NCBI GenBank assembly: GCA_023431185.1
Contig: JAEYXS010000129.1
Span: forward strand, 1 to 6,037
Source of the DNA: Verrucomicrobiota bacterium
GTDB taxonomy: Bacteria; Verrucomicrobiota; Verrucomicrobiia; Limisphaerales; JAEYXS01
Length of the DNA: 6,037 bases
Direction: 5' to 3'
Under the pieces are notes generated by a model. The model had not been told where the DNA came from, made no database searches, and saw only the letters and a list, made by a program, of their open reading frames with translations. Below, in pieces: positions 6,027 to 6,037 of the stretch (positions are counted from its first letter, which is position 1; each line of letters begins with the position of its first letter). Position numbers and translations under genes: made by a program.

Positions 6027-6037
6027 GACCTTTTACG

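Larger units (their letters stand above)
5513..6037. other. Repeat-rich region upstream of the DUF1080 gene, no convincing gene
   Basis: This 525-base stretch holds the promoter of the DUF1080/oxidoreductase pair and several repeats listed separately. Near the gene, TTGACC (minus strand, 5554-5549) resembles a -35 box, but 17 bases on there is only TTTTGG, so the promoter is uncertain. An imperfect dyad with arms ACCTT (5539-5543) and AAGGT (5547-5551) overlaps it. A 35-codon frame at 5808 on the plus strand and a 32-codon frame ending at 5836 on the minus strand show no recognisable protein. Confidence 0.6.

Overview
The window fits a Gram-negative member of the Verrucomicrobiota, or a related Planctomycetes-type lineage. 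It pairs a Tat-exported Gfo/Idh/MocA oxidoreductase with a secreted DUF1080 protein, a combination that is expanded in those phyla, and it carries short-period intergenic repeats. This placement is inferred from gene content, not from a marker gene.

Layout. Positions 1-1906 (minus strand) hold the first 635 codons of a membrane-bound hybrid sensor histidine kinase; its C-terminus lies outside the window. Positions 1907-2315 are a roughly 410-base gap between divergent genes, with an operator-like dyad close to the kinase and two overlapping, mutually exclusive hairpins closer to the next gene. Positions 2316-2852 (plus strand) encode a stand-alone macro-domain protein of the ADP-ribose / O-acetyl-ADP-ribose deacetylase type. 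It ends only 26 bases from a convergent two-gene unit on the minus strand. That unit is a tandem DUF1080 (3-keto-disaccharide hydrolase-like) protein at 5512-4220, followed 21 bases later by a Gfo/Idh/MocA oxidoreductase at 4198-2879. Positions 5513-6037 have no convincing gene but are rich in repeats: two 9-base-period arrays flank a 69-base imperfect palindrome, and two further hairpins follow.

How the genes fit together. The DUF1080 and oxidoreductase genes form a probable operon, and both products carry export signals (Sec and Tat). The likely job is oxidation of a sugar at C3 and cleavage or binding of the 3-keto-glycoside outside the cytoplasm. The kinase and the macro protein have no evident link to this pair or to each other.

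The most unusual feature is the composite repeat upstream of the DUF1080 gene. It also creates a misleading collagen-like N-terminal extension of that reading frame. I see no clearly new multi-gene system; the repeat block and the hairpins are the best candidates for undescribed elements.
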